Origin: Eggerthellaceae bacterium
GTDB taxonomy: Bacteria > Actinomycetota > Coriobacteriia > Coriobacteriales > Eggerthellaceae
Length of the DNA: 19,928 nt
Reading direction: 5' to 3'
NCBI GenBank assembly: GCA_900754495.1
Contig: CAAEDC010000184.1
Span: 1-19,928 of the forward strand
Shown: piece after piece, positions 14,064 through 19,928 of the stretch
How positions within the stretch are numbered: position 1 is the stretch's first letter
Layout of the letters: each line of letters begins with the position of its first letter
Program-made: the position numbers and the translations under genes
The notes under the pieces: generated by a model
Database searches by the model: none
What the model was told of the DNA's origin: nothing
The model's input: only the letters and a program-made list of their open reading frames with translations

Positions 14064-14921
14064 CTACGCCTGCTTGCTGTAATCGTTTTGCACCAGCACG
14101 AAATCGGGCGCCTTCTCGGGCACGTCGTAGTAGGCCTTCTGCGGCAGCGCGTTGATGCGCGCCATCTCGTCGTCGGACAGCTCGAAGTCGAACACGTCGA
14201 TGTTGTCGAGGACGTGCTGGGGGTTGGTCGTCTTGGGGAAGGTGACCACGCCCTCCTGCAGCATCCAGCGCAGGATGACCTGGGCGACCGTCTTGCCATG
14301 CGCCTCGGCGATCTTGGCAAGCACCGGCTCGGCCAGCAGTCTCGCGTCGCCGTGGCCGAACGGGTACCAGCCTTCGTAGACGATGTCGCCCAGCCCGATC
14401 TTCGCCAGCTCGGCCTTGAGCGCATGCTGGTTCCAGTAGGGGTTGAGCTCCACCTGCAGCGCGGCGGGCTTGATCTGGGCGACCTCCATGATCTGCTCGA
14501 TCTTGCGCGCGGGGAAATTGGACAGGCCGATCGAACGAACCTTGCCCGCGCGCACCGCTTCCTCCATGGCGCGCCAGCCGTCGACGTAATCGCCGTAGGG
14601 CTGGTGAAACAGAAGCAGGTCGACGTAATCGAGGCCCAGACGCTCGAGCGTCGCGTCGATGTCCGCCTTGCACTGCTCGTAGGGGTAGCTTTGCGGGAAC
14701 AGCTTGGTGGTGACGAAGAAGCCCTCGCGCGGGATGCCGCTCTCGCGGATGACCTTGCCAACGGCGACCTCGTTGAAGTACGCGTTGGCGGTGTCGATAT
14801 GACGGTAGCCCGCCTCGATGGCCTTCGGCAGGAACTCCTCCACCTCCGCGGAGGTCATCAGGTACACGCCGAAGCCCAACGCGGGAATCTCGTGGCCATC
14901 GTTCATCTTGAAGTGGATCAT
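14064..14921 (-). CDS. Aldo/keto reductase
   Basis: 285 residues, normal for the family, which reduces aldehydes and ketones with NADPH in a TIM barrel. The catalytic tetrad is complete: D43 and Y48 in HIDTANAYFNE, K73 in VTTKLF, H106 in LLLFHQPYGD. Also seen: IGLSNFPARKIEQI, QVELNPYWNQ, and the C-terminal cofactor region VTFPKTTNPQHVLDN. The ATG at 14919-14921 is taken because GAAAGGA is just upstream. It is transcribed away from a LysR-type gene, with 113 nt between, so the LysR protein likely controls it. Substrate unknown; close in type to the 2,5-diketo-gluconate-reductase/YtbE-like group. Confidence 0.95.
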   Translation of the reverse strand: MIHFKMNDGHEIPALGFGVYLMTSAEVEEFLPKAIEAGYRHIDTANAYFNEVAVGKVIRESGIPREGFFVTTKLFPQSYPYEQCKADIDATLERLGLDYVDLLLFHQPYGDYVDGWRAMEEAVRAGKVRSIGLSNFPARKIEQIMEVAQIKPAALQVELNPYWNQHALKAELAKIGLGDIVYEGWYPFGHGDARLLAEPVLAKIAEAHGKTVAQVILRWMLQEGVVTFPKTTNPQHVLDNIDVFDFELSDDEMARINALPQKAYYDVPEKAPDFVLVQNDYSKQA

Positions 14922-14954
14922 GCTACATCCTTTCGTTGCGGATCGAACCTCTGA

Positions 14955-14989
14955 TGCCATTTTGGCAATCCCTTCTCATGAAGTACAAT
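14955..14989 (+). promoter_or_regulatory. lysR promoter with an overlapping inverted-repeat operator
   Basis: TTGGCA at 14962-14967, 16-nt spacer, TACAAT at 14984-14989, then 45 nt to the lysR start. TGCCA (14955-14959) and TGGCA (14963-14967) form an inverted repeat that overlaps the -35, and ATGCCAAT recurs at 14988-14995. LysR-type regulators commonly bind such dyads to repress themselves and act on the divergent gene. Confidence 0.6.
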
Positions 14990-15034
14990 GCCAATCAAGG
15001 TGTTTCATATGCACGACACGCATAAGGGAGAGAG

Positions 15035-15904
15035 ATGAACACCGACCAGTTGAAACAGTTGGAGGCGGTCGCCGAGCTCGGCACCGTGAGCGCGGCGGCA
15101 GAGCGGCTGCGCATCTCGCAGCCCGCGCTGAGCCGCTCGCTCGCGCGGCTCGAAGCGGATCTGGGCTGCACGCTGCTCGACCGCAACGGACGCAGCGTAG
15201 CGCTCAACCATGCAGGCAGGACGGCATTGGAATACGCACGCTCGATCCTGCACGAAGAGCGGCTCATGCGCATTGCGCTCGACGAGCTGGCTCATCGCGC
15301 CACGTCGCTTTTGGTGGGGACGGTTGCGCCCGCGCCGCTCTGGCGCCTCACCGCGCTGTCGGTCGAGCGCTTTCCGGAGCGGCTGCTGTCATCGCGCACC
15401 ATGCGCCAGCAGGATGTGGAGCGCGGTATACTCGACCGCGACCTTGATTTGGGCATTTCTCTCAAGCCGTTGCGCTACCCCGCCGTGCGCTGCTGCCATC
15501 TGATGGAAGAGGTGCTCGCTATCAGCGTGCCGGACGGCCATCCCTTCGCACAGCGGGAATCGCTCACGTTCGCCGACGTGGACGGCGAGGATTTCCTGCT
15601 GATGGGAGGCATCGGATTCTGGCGCAGGCTGGTCGATGAGAAGATGCCGCATTCGACGTTTTTGGTGCAGGAGGACCGCGTGGTGTTCGAACGGCTGTCG
15701 ACGACCTCGCCGCTTCTGGGATTCGTCACCGACGCCGCCTACCTCGCCGGCCAGATGCCCGGGCGCACCGTCGTGCCGCTCGACGAGCCCGAGGCCCGCG
15801 CGATCTTTTACCTGATCGCCAACGTCGACGGCCCGGCGCAAGCCCTCGAGTTGTTCGAATGGGCCGCTCATCAGGAGAATCAGGAACAGGAGCAAAGGCT
15901 ATGA
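15035..15904 (+). CDS. LysR-family transcriptional regulator
   Basis: 289 residues. N-terminal winged helix-turn-helix at about 1-65 (LEAVAELGTVSAAAERLRISQPALSRSLARLEADLGCTLL in two parts: helix-turn-helix then wing), followed by a linker helix and a LysR substrate-binding domain. AGGGAGAG precedes the ATG. It is divergent from the aldo/keto reductase and probably controls that gene and itself. Its TGA overlaps the ATG of the AlkD-type gene by four bases (ATGA, 15901-15904), so the two are cotranscribed and probably translationally coupled. The effector is unknown. Confidence 0.95.
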   Translation: MNTDQLKQLEAVAELGTVSAAAERLRISQPALSRSLARLEADLGCTLLDRNGRSVALNHAGRTALEYARSILHEERLMRIALDELAHRATSLLVGTVAPAPLWRLTALSVERFPERLLSSRTMRQQDVERGILDRDLDLGISLKPLRYPAVRCCHLMEEVLAISVPDGHPFAQRESLTFADVDGEDFLLMGGIGFWRRLVDEKMPHSTFLVQEDRVVFERLSTTSPLLGFVTDAAYLAGQMPGRTVVPLDEPEARAIFYLIANVDGPAQALELFEWAAHQENQEQEQRL

Positions 15905-16602
15905 CCGAATCCCCCATCACACGCGAGCTCGCTGCGATCGCCGATCCCGCCTACCAGCGGTTCCAATCCAAGCTCATCCCCACGATCGACCCCGCACGCG
16001 TGCTGGGCGTGCGCGCGCCCGCGCTGCGCCGCTACGCCCGCGAGATGGCGCGGACGCGCGGGGACGAGGCGCGGGCGTTCATGGCGCGGCTGCCGCATGC
16101 GCTCTACGAGGAGGACAACCTCCACGGCGAGCTCATCGGGCTTCTGGCGAAGACGCCCGACGAAGCGTTCGAGCTGCTGGATGCGTTCCTGCCGCACGTC
16201 GACAACTGGGCAACGTGCGATCTCATCCGCGTTCCGGCGTTCAAGAAGGACCTTCCCGCGGTACTGGAGCGCATCCGCGGATGGATGGCGGCGGAGCCCG
16301 AGTACATGGTGCGCTTCGGCGTCGTGCAGCTGATGGCGCTGTTCCTCGACGACGCGTTCGAGCCCGAGCACCTGCGGCTCGTCGCGCGGATCGACCGTCC
16401 GGAGTACTACATCAACATGGCGCGCGCCTGGTACTACTCGTTCGCGCTGATCAAGCAGCCGGAGGCGACGCTGCCGCTGTTCGAGGCGCGCCCCATCGTC
16501 CTGGACGAGTGGACGCACAACAAGTCGCTGCAGAAGGCGCGCGAGAGCCGCCGCATCGACAAGGAGACGAAGGATTACCTGCAGTCGCTGAAAGTGAGAT
16601 AG
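15901..16602 (+). CDS. AlkD-type DNA alkylation repair glycosylase (HEAT-repeat)
   Basis: 233 residues, as in AlkD (about 237 in Bacillus cereus), which removes positively charged alkylpurines without base flipping. Seen: W103 and D107 in DNWATCD, R138 in VRFGVV and W177 in ARAWYYS; spacing is close to B. cereus AlkD W109, D113, R148 and W187, so the catalytic set is kept. It has the helical-repeat character throughout and no signal peptide. The ATG overlaps the lysR stop; AGGAG inside lysR is 8-9 nt upstream. Longer in-frame starts lie inside lysR and are rejected. It is a second alkylation glycosylase in the window besides AlkA. It ends convergent with the Nudix gene. Confidence 0.92.
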   Translation: MTESPITRELAAIADPAYQRFQSKLIPTIDPARVLGVRAPALRRYAREMARTRGDEARAFMARLPHALYEEDNLHGELIGLLAKTPDEAFELLDAFLPHVDNWATCDLIRVPAFKKDLPAVLERIRGWMAAEPEYMVRFGVVQLMALFLDDAFEPEHLRLVARIDRPEYYINMARAWYYSFALIKQPEATLPLFEARPIVLDEWTHNKSLQKARESRRIDKETKDYLQSLKVR

Positions 16603-16688
16603 GCGCTCGCGCCAGCGCAGCCTCGGAGAAAAGAGCGGCAACGCCCTCCAAGCAGGAAACGCGCGCTTGGCGCTGACGCGAACAAACT

Positions 16689-16739
16689 CGCGGCCGAAAT
16701 GCGCATTTGAGCGCCAAGTTATTGCGCATTTCGGTCGCG
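16689..16739. repeat. Hairpin repeat element, copy 3 (diverged)
   Basis: Stem CGCGGCCGAAATGCGCA (16689-16705) with 16723-16739, one G-T pair, and a 17-nt loop. It aligns base for base in length with copies 1 and 2, keeping CGAAATGCG, CAAGTTATT in the loop side and the 3' arm GCATTTCGGTCG. Paired positions change together (G-C in copies 1/2, C-G here). It lies between the convergent alkD-type and Nudix genes. Confidence 0.8.
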
Positions 16740-16757
16740 GATTCGCATTCCGCGCGC

Positions 16758-17270
16758 TCAGACGCCGCAAGCGAACAGCGCGCTCGCATCGCCCGTTGCA
16801 GCGCGTTCGCGGTAGCGGCGGACGCGGTCTATGCGGACGGCGGTCGAAGGCTGGAGTGGTTCGGGGAGATCGTCAGGCGCGAACCACCCCACCTCCAGGC
16901 TCTCGTCGTCGTTGACGTGCGCCTCCGATGCACCGCCGTCCGCCAGCCGGCAGACGAACAGGAGGTCCAGGTAACGCGTCTGATCCCCGTTGGCGTACGT
17001 GATGAGCCGATCATCCGCCTTCACCGAGACCAGCGCCGTCGGAACCACGTTGACGCCCGCCTCCTCGTACGCCTCGCGGATGACGGTGTCGGCAGGCTCC
17101 TCCCCCGGCTCGTTGATGCCCGAGATGAGCGCCCAGCTGCCGTTGTCGGCGCGGCGGCCCAGCAGGATGCGCCCGTCGCCGTCCTCGATATAGGCGGTCA
17201 CGCCCACCAGCCACAACGGGTCATGCCCGATCTTCTCGCGCAGCTTCAAGATGAACTCAGGCGTCGGCAT
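16758..17270 (-). CDS. Nudix hydrolase
   Basis: 170 residues. The Nudix box GX5EX7REUXEEXGU is complete at 51-73: G51, E57, R65, E66, E69, E70, G72. The N-terminus contains LWLVGVTAYIEDGDGRILLGRRADNG, usual for the family. The residue after the box's first G is I rather than G. AAGGGGG lies 5-6 nt before the ATG (17268-17270). Nudix enzymes hydrolyse nucleoside diphosphates linked to another moiety; substrate (oxidised nucleotides, ADP-ribose, sugar nucleotides) cannot be told. Single gene, ending 19 nt from hairpin copy 3, divergent from tsaC. Confidence 0.93.
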   Translation of the reverse strand: MPTPEFILKLREKIGHDPLWLVGVTAYIEDGDGRILLGRRADNGSWALISGINEPGEEPADTVIREAYEEAGVNVVPTALVSVKADDRLITYANGDQTRYLDLLFVCRLADGGASEAHVNDDESLEVGWFAPDDLPEPLQPSTAVRIDRVRRYRERAATGDASALFACGV

Positions 17271-17630
17271 GACGCATCCCCCTTCTCAGTGGCGGTCGAG
17301 GCGATATTCGATGCAGGTTTTTGCTCGGCAGACGATGCGGCCACCTCGTTCGAAACGCCGAAGCAGATCGCCGTCGAACAGCCATCACGATCCGCACGCT
17401 CCCCACCCGGCGTTTTGGCCGGGTATCCTCATGAACCGCAAGGCATCATGCTGCAACAGGCGGCTTTCCGCTATGCGAAGCGTCGCCCATCGTTAAAAAC
17501 CCGCATCCAACCCGCTTGATGCAAGCATGATACACTTCCCGCATGGCAAACATGCCTATTCATCCATCGCAACACCACGATGCGTGGCGGAAAAGCGCGG
17601 GAAAAGACCGGAACGAGGTGAAACGGAAAG
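17271..17630. other. Divergent intergenic region between Nudix and tsaC genes, 360 nt
   Basis: Contains a hairpin ACCCGGC/GCCGGGT (17405-17411 with 17418-17424, loop GTTTTG) without a following T-run, and a possible extended -10 at 17528-17536 for tsaC. I see no gene in it and no recognisable riboswitch. Confidence 0.5.
17528..17536 (+). promoter_or_regulatory. Candidate extended -10 for tsaC
   Basis: TGATACACT (TGn followed by TACACT) about 95 nt before the tsaC start, with no good -35. Tentative. Confidence 0.35.
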
Positions 17631-18299
17631 ATGGCGGACGGATCGTATGGCATCCGAAAGATCGACGAGGAGTCGATCGCGCTTGCCGCAACGCTGATCA
17701 GGCGGGGCGAACTCGTCGTCATCCCCACCGACACGGTGTACGGAGTGGCCGCCGACCCGACGAACCCCGATGCGGTCGCGCGGATCTTCGCGGCGAAGCG
17801 CCGTCCCGCCCAAAAGGCGGTGCAGGTGCTGCTGCCGTCGCTTGACGACCTGCCGCGCTTCGGGCTCTCGCTCCCCGCCCCGCTCGACAAGCTCGCACGG
17901 GCGCTCTGCCCCGGAGGCTTTTCCCCCATCTGCATCGCGGAGCCCGACTGCCCCTTCGCCACCGTGCGCGTCGCCGAGGGCGAGCGCTTCCCGCGCACGC
18001 AGGGCGTCCGCATCCCCGACTCCGCCGCGACGCGTGCGATCCTCGAGGCTACGGGGCCGCTCGCGACGTCGAGCGCCAACCGCTCCGGCGATGCCTCCGC
18101 GCAAACCGTCGAGGAGGCAGCCGAGGAGCTGGGCGGCGCGGTGGCGCTCTACCTGGACGGCGGCCCCACGCCCGGCCCCATCTCCAGCACGGTCGCAGCC
18201 GCCGATCCCGATGCGGAAGACGGCATCGCCATCCTCCGCGAGGGCGTCATTTCCCGTGAGAAGCTGAAGGGCGCTTTTCGAAACGCGGCGCGGCGATAA
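17631..18299 (+). CDS. tsaC: L-threonylcarbamoyladenylate synthase (TsaC/Sua5/YrdC family)
   Basis: 222 residues, single YrdC domain without the extra Sua5 C-terminal domain. Makes threonylcarbamoyl-AMP from threonine, bicarbonate and ATP for the t6A37 modification of ANN-decoding tRNAs, in the cytoplasm. Seen: IPTDTVYGVAADP 31-43, KRR 56-58 in the KxR position, and SSANRSG near 152. The frame opens at the ATG after GAGGTG...GGAAAG; the exact start is not strongly fixed by the ribosome-binding site. It stands alone and ends 25 nt from the stop of the convergent mqsA gene. The other t6A genes are not in the window. Confidence 0.93.
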   Translation: MADGSYGIRKIDEESIALAATLIRRGELVVIPTDTVYGVAADPTNPDAVARIFAAKRRPAQKAVQVLLPSLDDLPRFGLSLPAPLDKLARALCPGGFSPICIAEPDCPFATVRVAEGERFPRTQGVRIPDSAATRAILEATGPLATSSANRSGDASAQTVEEAAEELGGAVALYLDGGPTPGPISSTVAAADPDAEDGIAILREGVISREKLKGAFRNAARR

Positions 18300-18324
18300 G
18301 GAGCGGATGGGCCGAACGACCAGA

Positions 18325-18744
18325 TCACCCGAGGGTTTTCGCCATAAGATCGGCCGCGACGACAGGATAGTCCCGCAGCACGCGCAAAAGCGTATCAGCT
18401 GTCTTGTTTTGGAACACGGAGTCGTTCTCCCAGCGAACCACCGTCTTGGGTCCTGCGCCGATAAGGCGCTCGAACGCCGCCTGAGAAAGCTCGAGCGATT
18501 CCCGCAATGCCTTTATCTCGCTGCCGGGAAGAAGCCCCCTTGCCCTCTTCAGTTTGACGACCGCGGACCGATGGAGCCGATCGGCGACTTCGGGATCGAA
18601 AAACGACTCGCCGCACACCGCGCACATTCCATGCTCCACACCGTCAACAACGACGAGCTCGCCCCTCACATCCCACTCCACAGGGCCGACAAGGCGCTCC
18701 ACCTCGCCTCCGCAGAGAGGGCAGATCGACGGAATGCTCACCAT
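18325..18744 (-). CDS. mqsA: MqsA-family antitoxin (zinc finger plus HTH)
   Basis: 139 residues from the chosen ATG (143 from another at 18754-18756). Zinc-binding C8, C11, C41, C44 in CPLCGG and CAVCGE form the YgiT/MqsA-type N-domain; a HTH-XRE domain follows (LRESLELSQAAFERLIGAGPKTVVRWE, then a leucine-rich helix). Known: MqsA binds and neutralises MqsR and represses the operon. The downstream ATG is preferred because GGGGG is 5 nt upstream; with it the gene overlaps mqsR by 7 nt, so translation is coupled. Toxin-first order is as in E. coli mqsRA. E. coli MqsA is 131 residues. Confidence 0.88.
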   Translation of the reverse strand: MVSIPSICPLCGGEVERLVGPVEWDVRGELVVVDGVEHGMCAVCGESFFDPEVADRLHRSAVVKLKRARGLLPGSEIKALRESLELSQAAFERLIGAGPKTVVRWENDSVFQNKTADTLLRVLRDYPVVAADLMAKTLG

Positions 18745-19073
18745 CCATACCCCCATTCCTTGCTCGAAAGGACGACCACCACAAGGGATCGGGATTCGAT
18801 GAGGAGCTTCACATAGAACTCGCCATCGATCTCCTCATCGCTATAGCGGCAACGATGGACATCCGCGGGTAGCCCTCCCTCACGGTCGGGAAGAAGCGTT
18901 TCCACATATTCACCCTCGTCCAGCGATAAGACGAATTCGATCGCCTTTCTCGGCGAATACCCGTGATTCCTCAACCAGCCGGTCCCTTTCTTCGTAAGGG
19001 AAACCCTGCCGGAAGACACGAGCGATTTGACCAAGCCGAGATCGTATTCGGGGAAAAACCTCTTCGCGACCAT
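18738..19073 (-). CDS. mqsR: MqsR-family toxin (RelE-like mRNA interferase)
   Basis: 111 residues, close to E. coli MqsR (98). Seen: the N-terminal VKSLVSSGRVSLTKKG, the central helix AIEFVLSLDEGEYVETLLPD, and the strands DVHRCRY...GEFYVKLLIE..SLVVVVLSSKE. Y87 and K105 match E. coli Y81 and K96; the position of Q68 appears to be A70 here, which could lower activity or shift specificity. Next to a clear MqsA, so the call is strong although identity to E. coli is low. No good Shine-Dalgarno lies within 12 nt of the ATG (19071-19073); a palindrome immediately precedes the start codon instead. Confidence 0.82.
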   Translation of the reverse strand: MVAKRFFPEYDLGLVKSLVSSGRVSLTKKGTGWLRNHGYSPRKAIEFVLSLDEGEYVETLLPDREGGLPADVHRCRYSDEEIDGEFYVKLLIESRSLVVVVLSSKEWGYGW

Positions 19074-19074
19074 A

Positions 19075-19089
19075 GTAGCATCATGCTAC
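19075..19089 (-). promoter_or_regulatory. Palindromic operator candidate for mqsRA
   Basis: GTAGCA-TCA-TGCTAC, a perfect 6-bp inverted repeat ending one base before the mqsR start codon. Well placed for autorepression by the MqsA HTH domain. The sequence differs from the E. coli MqsA site (AACCT/AGGTT arms). Confidence 0.5.
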
Positions 19090-19199
19090 CTAAATCGCAA
19101 CATGAGGAGCAAAATGAGCGCACGGCAGCCTCCTTCTCTCGAAGCGGCTGTCCTTGCATACAACAAGTTAGGCGAACCAACCAAAGAACATTTGTTCGT

Positions 19200-19208
19200 A
19201 TTATAGCA
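19200..19208 (-). promoter_or_regulatory. Extended -10 promoter for mqsRA
   Basis: Minus strand reads TGCTATAAT (TGn plus a perfect -10), about 127 nt before the mqsR start, in an AT-rich patch. No -35 match is needed with the extended element. It would give a leader of about 120 nt that carries a strong AGAAGGAGG site (19129-19137) not positioned for mqsR. Confidence 0.6.
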
Positions 19209-19290
19209 CAGGACAGCAGACCTCGCTGCATGCGTTCCAAAGGCAACGCGCTACGCGAAACCTGAACGCCCGGCTGTCGACTTGATCCGT

Positions 19291-19928
19291 TTAGCGGCCT
19301 TTGCGGCGGTTGACGACGAATCCGACGCCCGCCTTGGCGGCCTTGGCTGCGGCGCCGGCGACCTTGGGCGCCGCCTTCACGGTCGCCACCACCGTCTTCC
19401 CCGCCACCTCGGGCGCCTTCCGCGCCACGGCGCGCGCGGCGTTGCCCGCGACCTCCGGAGCCTTCTGCGCCACGGTCCGCGCCGCGTTGCCCGCGACTTC
19501 GGGGGCTTTCTCGACGGCGTTGCGCGCCGCCCTCGACGCCTGCTCTTTGGCGGCTGCGCCCAGCTTGGCGGCAGCCTCGTCGAGCTTGGCCTCGATCGGC
19601 GTGGCTTCGCGCCCGGTGAAGTTGCGATGCCCCTTGCTCGCCAGCGCCGCGCCGCCTGCTATGGAGGCGACGCCCGGCCCGGGAAGCACGCACATCGGAA
19701 CGCCGGCCGCCATCAGCGCGGCGCCGCCCGCCATTTGAGCGGCTCCCTTGATCTTCTGGGCGGTGGGAACGCCACGCGCGGGCCGCGCGCCGCCATGGGG
19801 CGTCTCGATCCGGATGCGGTCGGCGGGGATCTCGTGGGCCTCGGTTCCGCCATCAGCGGATACGTCGCCCACCGACACGTTCTGCGCGGGGATCACGTTG
19901 GGATCCGGCGCGCCGTCGGCATCAATCG
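19291..19928 (-). CDS. Ala-rich repeat protein with hydrophobic PGPG segment (partial at its 5' end)
   Basis: The frame stays open to the window edge, upstream of a GTG at 19894-19896, so the start may be outside. Counting from that GTG: acidic region 1-40; a hydrophobic, Gly/Ala-rich hairpin 52-87 containing LPGPG, faintly like PGPGW-type membrane proteins; then an amphipathic Ala/Lys helix region 98-190 with 15-residue repeats (EVAGNAARTVAQKAP 133-147, EVAGNAARAVARKAP 148-162, EVAGKTVVATVKAAP 163-177, a shorter KVAG unit 178-190, and a weak unit 118-132); basic end RRKGR. The 45-bp units are visible in DNA at 19366-19500. The repeat part resembles helical lipid- or nucleic-acid-coating proteins in general. 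No function assigned. Confidence 0.75.
   Translation of the reverse strand, partial: IDADGAPDPNVIPAQNVSVGDVSADGGTEAHEIPADRIRIETPHGGARPARGVPTAQKIKGAAQMAGGAALMAAGVPMCVLPGPGVASIAGGAALASKGHRNFTGREATPIEAKLDEAAAKLGAAAKEQASRAARNAVEKAPEVAGNAARTVAQKAPEVAGNAARAVARKAPEVAGKTVVATVKAAPKVAGAAAKAAKAGVGFVVNRRKGR

Noticed and set aside
1..19928. tRNA or rRNA genes.
   Set aside because: I looked for GGTTCGAATCC-like T arms, CCA ends and conserved rRNA segments on both strands and found none.

Overview
The window is strongly GC-rich. Its genes have good Shine-Dalgarno sites (GGAGG/AAAGGA type), C/G-rich third codon positions and short, mostly bacterial-type promoters. Gene content (a divergent DhaK/DhaL pair with a class II aldolase, an AdaA-AlkA fusion with Ogt genes, an AbiEi-like protein, MqsRA) suggests a high-GC Gram-positive, most likely an anaerobic gut actinomycete of the Coriobacteriia/Eggerthellaceae type. 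The taxonomic call is inference only; there is no rRNA or phylogenetic marker gene good enough to fix it.

Left part (1-5029): the 3' end of an unidentified + strand gene; an AbiEi-like protein with a nuclease-like C-terminus (368-1441) bracketed by two near-identical hairpin elements; then a minus-strand operon read right to left: class II aldolase, DhaL, DhaK, VOC-fold protein. The gaps in this operon are long (135, 231 and 236 nt) and full of secondary structure, including a degenerate 34-bp tandem repeat.

Middle (5030-11317): a 554-nt leader region and an ABC-F ATPase (+); then a minus-strand alkylation-repair cluster made of an AdaA-AlkA fusion and two Ogt/MGMT paralogues, with a hairpin over the ribosome-binding site of the fusion gene; a four-helix membrane protein; and a small PNPOx-like flavoprotein gene (+).

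Right part (11415-19928): two tandem, coupled DUF262 (GmrSD N-domain-like) genes without the usual HNH domain; a short TetR C-terminal remnant; a divergent aldo/keto reductase and LysR pair, the lysR gene overlapping an AlkD-type DNA glycosylase gene; a third copy of the hairpin element; a Nudix hydrolase; TsaC/Sua5 for tRNA t6A synthesis; an MqsR-MqsA toxin-antitoxin pair with a palindromic operator; and a partial Ala-rich protein with 15-residue repeats running off the right edge.

Themes: alkylated-DNA repair is over-represented (AdaA-AlkA, two Ogt, AlkD). The accessory elements most worth following up are the covarying hairpin family (158, 1524, 16689), the DUF262 pair, the 34-bp array and the structured ada-alkA leader. 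I found no rRNA, tRNA, CRISPR array, insertion sequence or prophage.
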